This document shows, piece by piece, positions 1 to 6,063 of a stretch of 20,439 nucleotides of DNA. Made by a program: the position numbers and the translations under genes. Every line of letters starts with the position of its first letter. Position 1 is the first letter of the stretch. The notes under the pieces are model-generated. The model was not told where the DNA came from. It ran no database searches and was given only the letters and a program-made list of their open reading frames with translations. The stretch comes from Thiobacillus sp. UBA2597 (GTDB lineage: Bacteria; Pseudomonadota; Gammaproteobacteria; Burkholderiales; Thiobacillaceae): positions 1 through 20,439 of the forward strand of contig DDKN01000067.1 in assembly GCA_002339725.1 (NCBI GenBank), in the 5' to 3' direction.

Positions 1-431
1 GGAAACATGTAAATGGTCAGGTTGTCGAGCTTGGCCAGTTCCGGCTCCAGCTTCTTGCAGAAGGGGCAGTCGACATCGGAGAACACGGCCAGCGTACGCT
101 TGCCGTCGCCTTTGACGAATTTGATCGCATTCTGCAAAGGCAGGCTGTCGAAGCGGATGGTCATCAACTGATCGACCTTCTCCCGGGTCAGGTTGCGCCG
201 GTTCTTGAGATCGATCACCTCGCCCAGCACCAGATATTCCGCCTTCTGATCGACATAGGCGATCTGGTTGCCATCGGCCACGACCTCATAGATACCGGGC
301 AAGGGGGTCTTGCTCACGCTGCTCACCTTGGAGCCGGGGAAGCGGGCCTCGAAGGCCTGGCGTACCTCGGCCTCGCCGGCCAGGGCGTGGAAGGGCAAAA
401 CGGACAACAATACGGCAAGCAGCAAACGCAT
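1..431 (-). CDS. dsbC: Thiol:disulfide interchange protein DsbC, partial (C-terminal part outside the window)
   Basis: Periplasmic disulfide isomerase that reshuffles wrong disulfides in exported proteins. The 143 visible residues start at ATG 431 with a clear signal peptide (MRLLLAVLLSVLPFHALA, cut before GEAE). The N-terminal dimerisation domain follows (FPGSKVSSVSKTPLPGIYEV, then YVDQKAEYLVLG), then the linker and the start of the thioredoxin fold, with the active site DVDCPFCKKLE (Cys122 and Cys125). The CxxC pair is Pro-Phe; E. coli DsbC has Gly-Tyr. About 100 residues of the usual 240 or so are missing only because the window ends. A strong ribosome-binding site (AAGGA, 7 nt before ATG) lies in the 13-nt gap after the stop of the upstream hydroxylase, so it is probably the last or a late gene of the amgK-to-ubi operon. 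Identification is firm. Confidence 0.93.
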   Translation of the reverse strand, partial: MRLLLAVLLSVLPFHALAGEAEVRQAFEARFPGSKVSSVSKTPLPGIYEVVADGNQIAYVDQKAEYLVLGEVIDLKNRRNLTREKVDQLMTIRFDSLPLQNAIKFVKGDGKRTLAVFSDVDCPFCKKLEPELAKLDNLTIYMF

Positions 432-444
432 AAAATTTCCTTGG

Positions 445-1599
445 TTATTGAATCGCATGGCGCATGAGCGCCTGTTTCAGCCAGTTCTGGCTGTCGGTCA
501 CGGACAGGCCGGTGTTGCGCAGCCAGCGTACTAGACCGTCTTCACTGCCGAAGAGTTTCTTGAGACCGCCGGTGACGAATTGCACCGAGCGGACATCCTC
601 ATCCCGGCGCAGGGCATAGGCCTGCAGGCGGCCCAGGTCACCCGGGGCACGCCGGGTATCACGCAGGGCCTCGGCCAGCCGCCGGGCATCGCGAAAGCCC
701 AGGTTGATGCCCTGCCCGGCCAGCGGGTGCACGGTATGCGCGGCATCACCGATCAGCACCAGGCCCGAGCGCACCCATTGCTCGGCCCGCCGCCGCTTGA
801 GCGGAAAGCCCTGGGGCGGCGTCACCAACTTCAATGCACCCAGCCGTTCTTGACCGGCCACTGTCACCGTGGCGCTGAATTCAGTTTCCGGCAGGGCCTG
901 GAGCGCCTCGGCCCGCTCGGGCGTGGTGGACCAGACGATGGAGACGCGCTTGCCCGGCAGGGGCAGATAGGCGAGCACCCCGTCCTGGCGGAACCACTGG
1001 TAGGCGATGCCGCGATGCGGCCGCTCGCACGCGAAGTTGGCGACGACGCCGACGTGGTGATAGTCCTCGAACGCGAGGCCGATGTTGGCCTGGCCGCGCA
1101 GCCAGGAATGGGCGCCGTCGGCGCCGACCAGGAGGCTGGCCTGCAGATGGCGGCCGTCGGCCAGGATGAGTTCATGTTGGTGCGCGCCCCAGGCGACGGC
1201 AGCGGTCCCGGCCGCGATCAAATCGATATTGCCGGCCGCGCGCAGGCCCTGCCACAGGGCATGATGCAGCCGGTTGCTCTCGGCGATGAAGGCGAGCTCG
1301 GGCAGGCCGGCCTCCAGGGCATCGAAGGCAAGATGGCCGCCGTCGTCGCCGGCGATGCGCATGGCGTAGACCGGCTGCTGGCGCACGGTCGCATCCCAGG
1401 CGCCCAGCGCGCGCAGCCAGGCGACGTTGGCCGGGCTGAAGGCATAGACGCGGGCATCCCAACCATCACCCGGCTCCTGCGGCGGCTTGGGCTCGACCAA
1501 GGCCACGCGCCAGGCCGTGTCGCGCAGGGCCAGGGCAAAGGCGGCGCCGGCCAGGCCGCCGCCGACAATCACAACATCGAAGGCATTACGTTCACTCAC
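445..1599 (-). CDS. UbiH/UbiF/VisC/COQ6-family FAD-dependent hydroxylase (UbiF/UbiI-like)
   Basis: Class A flavin monooxygenase, 384 aa, predicted to hydroxylate one position of the ubiquinone ring at the inner membrane. Visible motifs are the N-terminal dinucleotide-binding VIVGGGLAG (residues 10-18), the GADG motif with downstream SxxR (159-168), and the FAD-ribityl motif IGDAAHTVHPLAGQGINLGFRDA from residue 283. The GDAAHT version, as against GNAAQT, points to the UbiF/UbiI side of the family and not UbiH; the carbon position hydroxylated cannot be read from sequence. The frame is open further upstream to a TTG at 1713. I chose GTG 1599 because AAGGA sits 7 nt before it and the FAD motif then begins at the usual distance from the N-terminus. 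It lies downstream of ubiH and upstream of dsbC. The 130-bp spacer before it holds the repeated leader described separately. Confidence 0.9.
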   Translation of the reverse strand: MSERNAFDVVIVGGGLAGAAFALALRDTAWRVALVEPKPPQEPGDGWDARVYAFSPANVAWLRALGAWDATVRQQPVYAMRIAGDDGGHLAFDALEAGLPELAFIAESNRLHHALWQGLRAAGNIDLIAAGTAAVAWGAHQHELILADGRHLQASLLVGADGAHSWLRGQANIGLAFEDYHHVGVVANFACERPHRGIAYQWFRQDGVLAYLPLPGKRVSIVWSTTPERAEALQALPETEFSATVTVAGQERLGALKLVTPPQGFPLKRRRAEQWVRSGLVLIGDAAHTVHPLAGQGINLGFRDARRLAEALRDTRRAPGDLGRLQAYALRRDEDVRSVQFVTGGLKKLFGSEDGLVRWLRNTGLSVTDSQNWLKQALMRHAIQ

Positions 1600-1713
1600 A
1601 GCAATATCCTTCGTAACGAATGCATCCCTTGTCGGCGGCTGGCGGTGACTCGCGGCCGCTCGCATCCCCGTCCACGACGGGGCCCCTGCTCCCTGCTCGC
1701 ACTGCCCCGACAA
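1593..1713 (-). repeat. Repeated ubi leader cassette, copy A (121 bp)
   Basis: Read on the minus strand, this begins TTGTCGGGGC and ends with the ribosome-binding site and start region AAGGATATTGCTGTGAGTG of the downstream hydroxylase. Against copy B (2886-2979), the first 24 nt match 22/24 and the last 61 nt match 52/61 without gaps. Copy A carries a net extra 27 nt, including a hairpin. A TTGTCGG (1713-1707) pairs with CCGACAA further on, giving a 7-bp outer inverted repeat. The leader is far more similar between copies than the genes behind it. Confidence 0.75.
1666..1682. repeat. Perfect 7-bp hairpin inside leader copy A
   Basis: CCCCGTC (1666-1672) and GACGGGG (1676-1682) form a perfect 7-bp stem around a 3-nt loop; GGGGCCCC (1679-1686) overlaps its edge. 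It lies in the 27 nt absent from copy B. No T-run follows on either strand, so it is not a standard intrinsic terminator. It may slow transcription or shape the mRNA between ubiH and the next gene. Confidence 0.5.
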
Positions 1714-1731
1714 TCACAATATCGTGGCGAC

Positions 1732-2892
1732 TCACCATGCCTGCGCCCCGAACATCATCTTGCGCGCGAAGGCCTTCTTCAGCGGCGGCAGGGCATCCAG
1801 CAAGGCCAGCCCCAGACCGCGGCCATGGCGCAAGACGAAGTTGTCGTTGGAGAACAGCTCGACCATGAGGTCGGTCATCATGAGGCCGCCGCGCACATCG
1901 GGGCCGCGCCGGGCCCGATAGCGGGCGCAGAACGCCGGGCTGCCCAATATCGCCTTGTCGGTATCCCAGATCAGCTGGGCAAGCTGCCAGGCATCGCGCA
2001 GGCCGAGGTTGAAGCCCTGGCCGGCCACCGGGTGCAGTGTCTGGGCGGCGTTGCCGATGCGCAGCAGGCGCGGCGCCTGTGCCGGCTCGCGGGTGATCAT
2101 GCGCAGGGGGAAGACCGCGCGCCCGGAGGCGCTGAGGAAGCGGCCCTGGCGCTCGCCGAAACGTTCGTGCAACCGATCGAGGAAGGCCGCGTCGGTGAGC
2201 GCCAGCACGTCGTCGGCCTTGGCATTCGGCACCGTCCAGACCAGGGCATAGGCCTCGCCCAAAGGCAGCAGCGCCATCGGGCCTTCCGGGGTGAAGCGCT
2301 CATAGGCGCGGTGCTCGTGCGGCTGTGCGGTGGTGACGCTGCAGATGACCGCGCTCTGGCCATAGTCCTTCACCTGCTGCGCCCCCGGCAGGCTCTTGCC
2401 GCCGTCGGCCAGCACCACGAGATCGGCGGTGAGCAGGTGATCGGCGCCGTCGCACTGAAACTCGACCACGCCATAGGCGCTGGTCGAACGGATCGCGCTG
2501 ACCTGGGCACCGGTCAGCAGCGTCGCCCCGCTCGCCTGCAATTGCCCGGCCAGGGCGGCATAGAGGTCGCCGTACTGGGTGACGTAGCCCAGGGCCGGCA
2601 CCCCCAGCTCGCAGGCCAGCAGCTCGGCCCGGCCGAAACCGCCACGCTGGGAGACATGGATGCTCTCGATGGCGGTCACCTTGTCGGCCAAGCCGGACCA
2701 GGCGCCCAGGCGTTCCAGGATCAGGCGCGCCCCCTGCGCCAGGGCGATGGCGCGCGGGTCCTGTGCGACGAGGCGGCTGCGTGCCTCCAGCAGCGCGACG
2801 CGATATTCACTGCCCGCCAGCGCTGCCGCCAGCGCGGCGCCGACCGGCCCGCCGCCGACAATGGCGATATCGAAAGTATCACGTCCACTCAC
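1732..2892 (-). CDS. ubiH: 2-octaprenyl-6-methoxyphenol hydroxylase UbiH
   Basis: FAD-dependent hydroxylase of aerobic ubiquinone synthesis, 386 aa. Motifs: dinucleotide-binding IVGGGPVG (residues 11-18), LADGG (161-165), and RIGNAAQTLHPVAGQGFNLG from residue 279. The GNAAQTLHP wording (Asn where most family members have Asp) is typical of UbiH proper, and a position next to pepP matches the well-known pepP-ubiH linkage. I chose GTG 2892, which has AAGGA 7 nt upstream; the frame is open back to a TTG at 2979 through the repeated leader, but that extension has no homology-like content. It ends in TGGTGA, whose GTG begins the remnant upstream ORF of the next gene. Confidence 0.93.
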   Translation of the reverse strand: MSGRDTFDIAIVGGGPVGAALAAALAGSEYRVALLEARSRLVAQDPRAIALAQGARLILERLGAWSGLADKVTAIESIHVSQRGGFGRAELLACELGVPALGYVTQYGDLYAALAGQLQASGATLLTGAQVSAIRSTSAYGVVEFQCDGADHLLTADLVVLADGGKSLPGAQQVKDYGQSAVICSVTTAQPHEHRAYERFTPEGPMALLPLGEAYALVWTVPNAKADDVLALTDAAFLDRLHERFGERQGRFLSASGRAVFPLRMITREPAQAPRLLRIGNAAQTLHPVAGQGFNLGLRDAWQLAQLIWDTDKAILGSPAFCARYRARRGPDVRGGLMMTDLMVELFSNDNFVLRHGRGLGLALLDALPPLKKAFARKMMFGAQAW

Positions 2893-3004
2893 AGCGATAT
2901 CCTTGGCAACCCATACATTCCCTGTCGGCGGCTGGCGGCGACTCGCTGCCGCACATCCCTGCCCGCACCGCCCCGACAAGCGCGCTATCGACCTGTTCAG
3001 TCAC
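2879..3004 (-). other. Upstream ORF with a possible remnant UbiH N-terminus, between pepP and ubiH
   Basis: A GTG at 3004 overlaps the pepP stop (GTGACTGA). It reads VTEQVDSALVG, much like a UbiH start (compare the real FDIAIVG). The 17 nt at 2989-2973 match 14/17 of the real FAD-motif codons at 2871-2855. The frame then runs through the leader and stops at TGA 2881-2879, just inside ubiH (41 codons). The match is weaker than in the other spacer. On its own it could be chance; the parallel arrangement in both spacers is what makes it notable. Confidence 0.4.
2886..2979 (-). repeat. Repeated ubi leader cassette, copy B (94 bp)
   Basis: Second copy of the leader upstream of ubiH, in the same orientation and the same relation to ribosome-binding site and GTG as copy A (1593-1713). 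It lacks the 27-nt hairpin insertion. It contains TGTCGG pairing with CCGACA about 45 nt later, and an internal GCGGC/GCCGC pair. The last 61 nt (2946-2886) are 85% identical to copy A. Confidence 0.75.
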
Positions 3005-4304
3005 GACCGACGATCCCCTCGATCTCGGCCACCGACTTGGGCACGCCGTGGGTCAAAATCTCGCAGCCGTTTTCCGTCACCAGGGCATCGTCCTCGATGC
3101 GGATGCCGATGTGCCACAGGGCCTCGGGCACGTCGTCGGCCGGCCGGATGTAGAGGCCGGGTTCCACGGTCAGGGTCATGCCCGGCCGCAAGGGCCGCCA
3201 CTGCCCGGCCTGCTTGTAGGCGCCGGCATCGTGCACGTCCAGGCCGAGCCAGTGGCCGGTGCGGTGCATGTAGAAACGCTTGTAGGCCTCGCTCTCGATC
3301 AGGCCGTCGACCTCGCCCTTGAGCAGGCCGAGGTCGACCATGCCCTGGGTGAGCACCTGCACCGCGGCCTCGTGCGGCGCCTGCCAGGCCTTGCCCGGCG
3401 CGACCTGGGCGATGGCCGCGGCCTGCGCGGCCAGCACGATCTCGTAGGCCTCGCGCTGCGCCCCGTTGAACCTGCCGCCGACCGGAAAGGTGCGGGTGAT
3501 GTCGGCGGCATAGCCGCGGTATTCGGCACCGGCGTCGATCAGGAGCAGGTCGCCCACCTTGAGCGGCTGGTCGTTGAAGACGTAATGCAACACGCAGGCA
3601 TTGGCGCCGCCGGCAACGATGGGGGTATAGGCCGGCGCCTCCGCCCCCTGGCGCCGGAAGGCATAGAGCAGCTCGGCCTCGATCTCATATTCATGGCGGC
3701 CCGGCCGGGTGGCGCGCATGGCGGCGACGTGGGCAGCGGCGGAGATGTCGGCGGCGCGGCGCATCAGCGCCAGTTCATGGGCGTCCTTGATCAGGCGCAG
3801 CTCGTCGAGCAGGCCGGCCGCGTCGATCAGCTTGTCCGGCGCCGATACCCCGCTGCGTGCCTTGCCGCGCACGGTGTTGAGCCAGCCCAGCACCCGCGCA
3901 TCCCAGGCCTGATCGCGGCCGATGAGATAGTGCAGCGCCGGCTGGTTCTCCAAAAGTTGCGGCAACCGCTCATCCAGTTCACCGATGGCATGGGCGGCAT
4001 CGAAGCCGAAGGCCGCGCGCGCCGCCTCGGGACCGTGGCGATAGCCGTCCCATATCTCGCGCTCTTCGTTCTTCTCCCGGCAGAACAGGACCTGCTGCGG
4101 CTGGCCGCCGGCCACCAGCACCAGCACCGCCTCGGGCTCGGTAAAACCGGTGAGGTGATAGAAGTAGCTGTCGAAACGATAGGGATAGTGGGCATCGCGG
4201 TTGCGCACCGCCTCCGGCGCGGTGGCGATCACCATCACGCCCTCGCCCATCTGTTCCAGCACCCGCAGGCGGCGCTGGCGGAAGGCCTCGAGCTCAAGCG
4301 ACAT
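2997..4304 (-). CDS. pepP: Xaa-Pro aminopeptidase (aminopeptidase P)
   Basis: Cytoplasmic metallopeptidase of family M24B, 435 aa, removing N-terminal residues that precede proline. The N-terminal creatinase-like domain (about 1-170) is followed by the pita-bread catalytic domain. The five expected metal ligands are visible at Asp257, Asp268, His351 (HRTGHWLGLDVHD), Glu381 (TVEPGLYI) and Glu404 (IRIEDDAL), within two or three residues of the E. coli PepP numbering. Start ATG 4304 has GGAG 7 nt upstream and lies inside the end of murU (11-nt overlap), which implies translational coupling. Length and motifs are normal for the family. Confidence 0.96.
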   Translation of the reverse strand: MSLELEAFRQRRLRVLEQMGEGVMVIATAPEAVRNRDAHYPYRFDSYFYHLTGFTEPEAVLVLVAGGQPQQVLFCREKNEEREIWDGYRHGPEAARAAFGFDAAHAIGELDERLPQLLENQPALHYLIGRDQAWDARVLGWLNTVRGKARSGVSAPDKLIDAAGLLDELRLIKDAHELALMRRAADISAAAHVAAMRATRPGRHEYEIEAELLYAFRRQGAEAPAYTPIVAGGANACVLHYVFNDQPLKVGDLLLIDAGAEYRGYAADITRTFPVGGRFNGAQREAYEIVLAAQAAAIAQVAPGKAWQAPHEAAVQVLTQGMVDLGLLKGEVDGLIESEAYKRFYMHRTGHWLGLDVHDAGAYKQAGQWRPLRPGMTLTVEPGLYIRPADDVPEALWHIGIRIEDDALVTENGCEILTHGVPKSVAEIEGIVGRD

Positions 4305-5001
4305 GGCGCAGCTCCAGTTCGCGGTCGAGCGCGGCCAGGCGCTCGGGGGTGCCGATGTCCTGCCAGCGCCCGGTGAAGTGCTCCCCGCTCACTTTTCCCT
4401 CGGCCATGGCCCGGCGCAGCAGCGGCGCCAGCGCGGCCTTCGCGCCGGGCTCAAGGCCGGCGAACAGCGCCGGCCGGTAGCAGCCGATGCCGGAAAAGGT
4501 GAGCTTGCCTTCGCCCTCTGCCCCGACCTTCCCGGCATGCAACACGAAATCACCCTGTGGGTGATGCACCGGGTTGTCAACCAGGACCAGGTGGGCGAGG
4601 CGATCGGGGTTGCCTGCCATGTCCTGCAACACCGGCTTGAGGCGGGCATAGTCGTACTCGGTATAGACGTCGCCGTTGGTCACGACGAACGGCGCATCGC
4701 CCAACAGAGGCAGGGCAGTGACGATGCCGCCGGCCGTCTCCAGCGGCACCCCCTCGTCGGAATAGGCGATGCTCACGCCCCAGGCGCTGCCGTCGCCCAG
4801 ATCGCGTTCGATCTGCAGGCCCAGATGGGCATGGTTGATGACCAGGCGCTCGAAGCCGGCCCGCTTGAGCCGTTCGATCTGCCAGACGATCAGGGCCTTG
4901 CCGCCGGCCTTGAGCAGGGGCTTGGGCGTGTGATCGGTCAGCGGGCGCATGCGCTCGCCCAGCCCCGCGGCCAGGATCATGGCTTTGAATTCCGCCGTCA
5001 T
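4294..5001 (-). CDS. murU: N-acetylmuramate alpha-1-phosphate uridylyltransferase MurU
   Basis: Sugar-phosphate nucleotidyltransferase, 235 aa, that makes UDP-MurNAc from MurNAc-1-phosphate in the peptidoglycan recycling route that bypasses de novo MurA synthesis. The signature MILAAGLGERMRPLTDHTPKPLL occupies residues 8-30. The metal/substrate motif VVTNGDVYTEYD is near residue 106 and the closing GRWQDIGTPERL near the C-terminus. The short length and pairing with amgK separate it from larger GlmU or RmlA-type enzymes. Start ATG 5001 follows the amgK TAA with no gap (TAAATG), and the gene overlaps pepP by 11 nt. Specificity is inferred from family and context. Confidence 0.9.
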   Translation of the reverse strand: MTAEFKAMILAAGLGERMRPLTDHTPKPLLKAGGKALIVWQIERLKRAGFERLVINHAHLGLQIERDLGDGSAWGVSIAYSDEGVPLETAGGIVTALPLLGDAPFVVTNGDVYTEYDYARLKPVLQDMAGNPDRLAHLVLVDNPVHHPQGDFVLHAGKVGAEGEGKLTFSGIGCYRPALFAGLEPGAKAALAPLLRRAMAEGKVSGEHFTGRWQDIGTPERLAALDRELELRHVA

Positions 5002-5994
5002 TTAGAAGGTGTAACCCACTTCGGCCTGCCGGCCTTCCAGCTCGTCGAGGAAGCGCAGGAAGGGGGCCAGGGCGTTGTAGCGCTCGCAGGTCTTGCGCAG
5101 ATAGTGCATGACCAGCGGCATGTCCTTGAGATAACCCTCTTTGCCGTCGCGGTGGTAGAGCCGGGCGAAGATGCCCAGCACCTTGATGTGGCGCTGCACG
5201 CCCATCCACTCGAAGTCGCGGTAGAAATCGGCAAAGTCACCCGGCACCGGCAGACCGGCCTTGCGTGCCGCCTGCCAGTAGCGGATCGTCCAGTCCAGCA
5301 CCCGTTCCTCCTCCCACTTGATGTAGGCATCCTTGTAGATCGACACCAGGTCGTACGTGATCGGGCCGTAGACCGCGTCCTGGAAGTCGAGCACGCCGGG
5401 GTTCGGCTCGGTCACCATCAGGTTGCGCGAGTGCCAGTCGCGATGGACATAGACCCTGGGCTGGGCCAGGTTGTTGTCGAGGATGGCGCGGAAGGTGCTG
5501 GCGAGCACGGCCTGCTGCTCGGCCGAGGGCGCGATCTTAAGGTGCCGGGCCAGATACCACTCCGGGAAGAGCTGCAGCTCGCGCGTGAGCAGGGCCTCGT
5601 CGTAGTCGGGCAACTCGCCCGGCCGGCTGGCCGCCTGGATCTTGATCAGGGCGGCATTGGCATCGAGATAGAGCCGGTCGGCCGTCTCATCGTTAAGCGC
5701 CGCAAGATACGTGGTGTTGCCGAAATCGGACAGCAGCAGGAAGCCCTCTGCCAGGTTCTCGGCCAGTATCTCCGGGGTGTTGGCCCCGGCCGCCCGGAAC
5801 AGACGGGCGATGTGCAGATAGGGCCGGCAATCCTCGTGGCTGGGCGGCGCGTCCATGACGATGAAGCTGCCCGCCGCCGTCCTGGCCCGGAAGTAGCGGC
5901 GGAAGCTGGCATCGGCCGAGGCCACCGCGAAATCGACCAGGGGGGCGGGCAGGACCGATTCGGTCCATTGACGTAGTCGTTCGATTCTTTCCAT
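5002..5994 (-). CDS. amgK: N-acetylmuramate/N-acetylglucosamine anomeric kinase AmgK
   Basis: Aminoglycoside-phosphotransferase-fold kinase, 330 aa, predicted to phosphorylate the anomeric hydroxyl of MurNAc (and GlcNAc), feeding MurU. The catalytic loop HRDWHSRN (His184, Asp186, Asn191) and the metal-binding VLDFQDAVYGP (Asp203, Asp206) are intact. The N-lobe has SFRRYFR and SFIVMDAPP, as usual for the group. I chose ATG 5994 (MERIERL); an upstream in-frame TTG at 6030 would add 12 residues but lies close to the predicted promoter. It is the first gene of the leftward operon, and its stop abuts the murU start. Many members are annotated only as phosphotransferase; the adjacent murU supports AmgK. 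Confidence 0.88.
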   Translation of the reverse strand: MERIERLRQWTESVLPAPLVDFAVASADASFRRYFRARTAAGSFIVMDAPPSHEDCRPYLHIARLFRAAGANTPEILAENLAEGFLLLSDFGNTTYLAALNDETADRLYLDANAALIKIQAASRPGELPDYDEALLTRELQLFPEWYLARHLKIAPSAEQQAVLASTFRAILDNNLAQPRVYVHRDWHSRNLMVTEPNPGVLDFQDAVYGPITYDLVSIYKDAYIKWEEERVLDWTIRYWQAARKAGLPVPGDFADFYRDFEWMGVQRHIKVLGIFARLYHRDGKEGYLKDMPLVMHYLRKTCERYNALAPFLRFLDELEGRQAEVGYTF

Positions 5995-6039
5995 TTCGAT
6001 GGGTTCCGGGCGATAATCCAGCCCAAACAAAGTCGAAGC

Positions 6040-6048
6040 ATTCTAGCA
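6040..6048 (-). promoter_or_regulatory. Putative extended -10 promoter for the amgK operon
   Basis: On the minus strand TGCTAGAAT fits an extended -10 element (TGn then TAGAAT), about 46 nt before the amgK ATG. No good -35 hexamer is visible at normal spacing, which extended -10 promoters tolerate. It lies in the 69-bp divergent gap; a promoter for lptD must be here too but I cannot pick one out. Confidence 0.4.
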
Positions 6049-6063
6049 CCCGCATCCGATCCC

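Larger units (their letters stand above)
1592..1735 (-). other. Upstream ORF with a remnant flavin-monooxygenase N-terminus, between ubiH and its paralogue
   Basis: A GTG at 1735 overlaps the ubiH stop as GTGA, the same arrangement seen between surA and pdxA in this window. Its reading VSRHDIVIVG is what a UbiH-family protein start looks like. The DNA of GAT-ATT-GTG-ATT-GTC-GG (1723-1707) matches 16 of 17 bases of the real FAD-motif codons of the downstream gene (1578-1562). After this the frame enters the repeated leader and stays open for 47 codons. It stops at a TGA (1594-1592) that overlaps the downstream gene's GTG start. It could be an old gene start left behind by an insertion, a coupling upstream ORF, or both. 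Substitutions against the other copy are mostly non-synonymous in this frame, so selection on the peptide is not apparent. Confidence 0.5.

Noticed and set aside
1600..1713. N-terminal extensions of the two ubi proteins through the leaders (TTG 1713 and TTG 2979)
   Set aside because: The family begins at the FAD-binding motif, and each GTG chosen has AAGGA 7 nt upstream; the extension has no expected content.
1593..2979. Leader repeats as a CRISPR or insertion-sequence remnant
   Set aside because: There are only two copies about 1.3 kb apart, with no spacers of regular size, no transposase and no clear terminal repeats with a short target duplication.
580..5976. Very long open frames on the plus strand opposite the dsbC-to-amgK genes (for example 580-3153, 2763-4376, 4201-5976)
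   Set aside because: They lie antisense to genes with clear catalytic motifs, have no recognisable domains and low-complexity composition, and arise from GC-rich codon usage.
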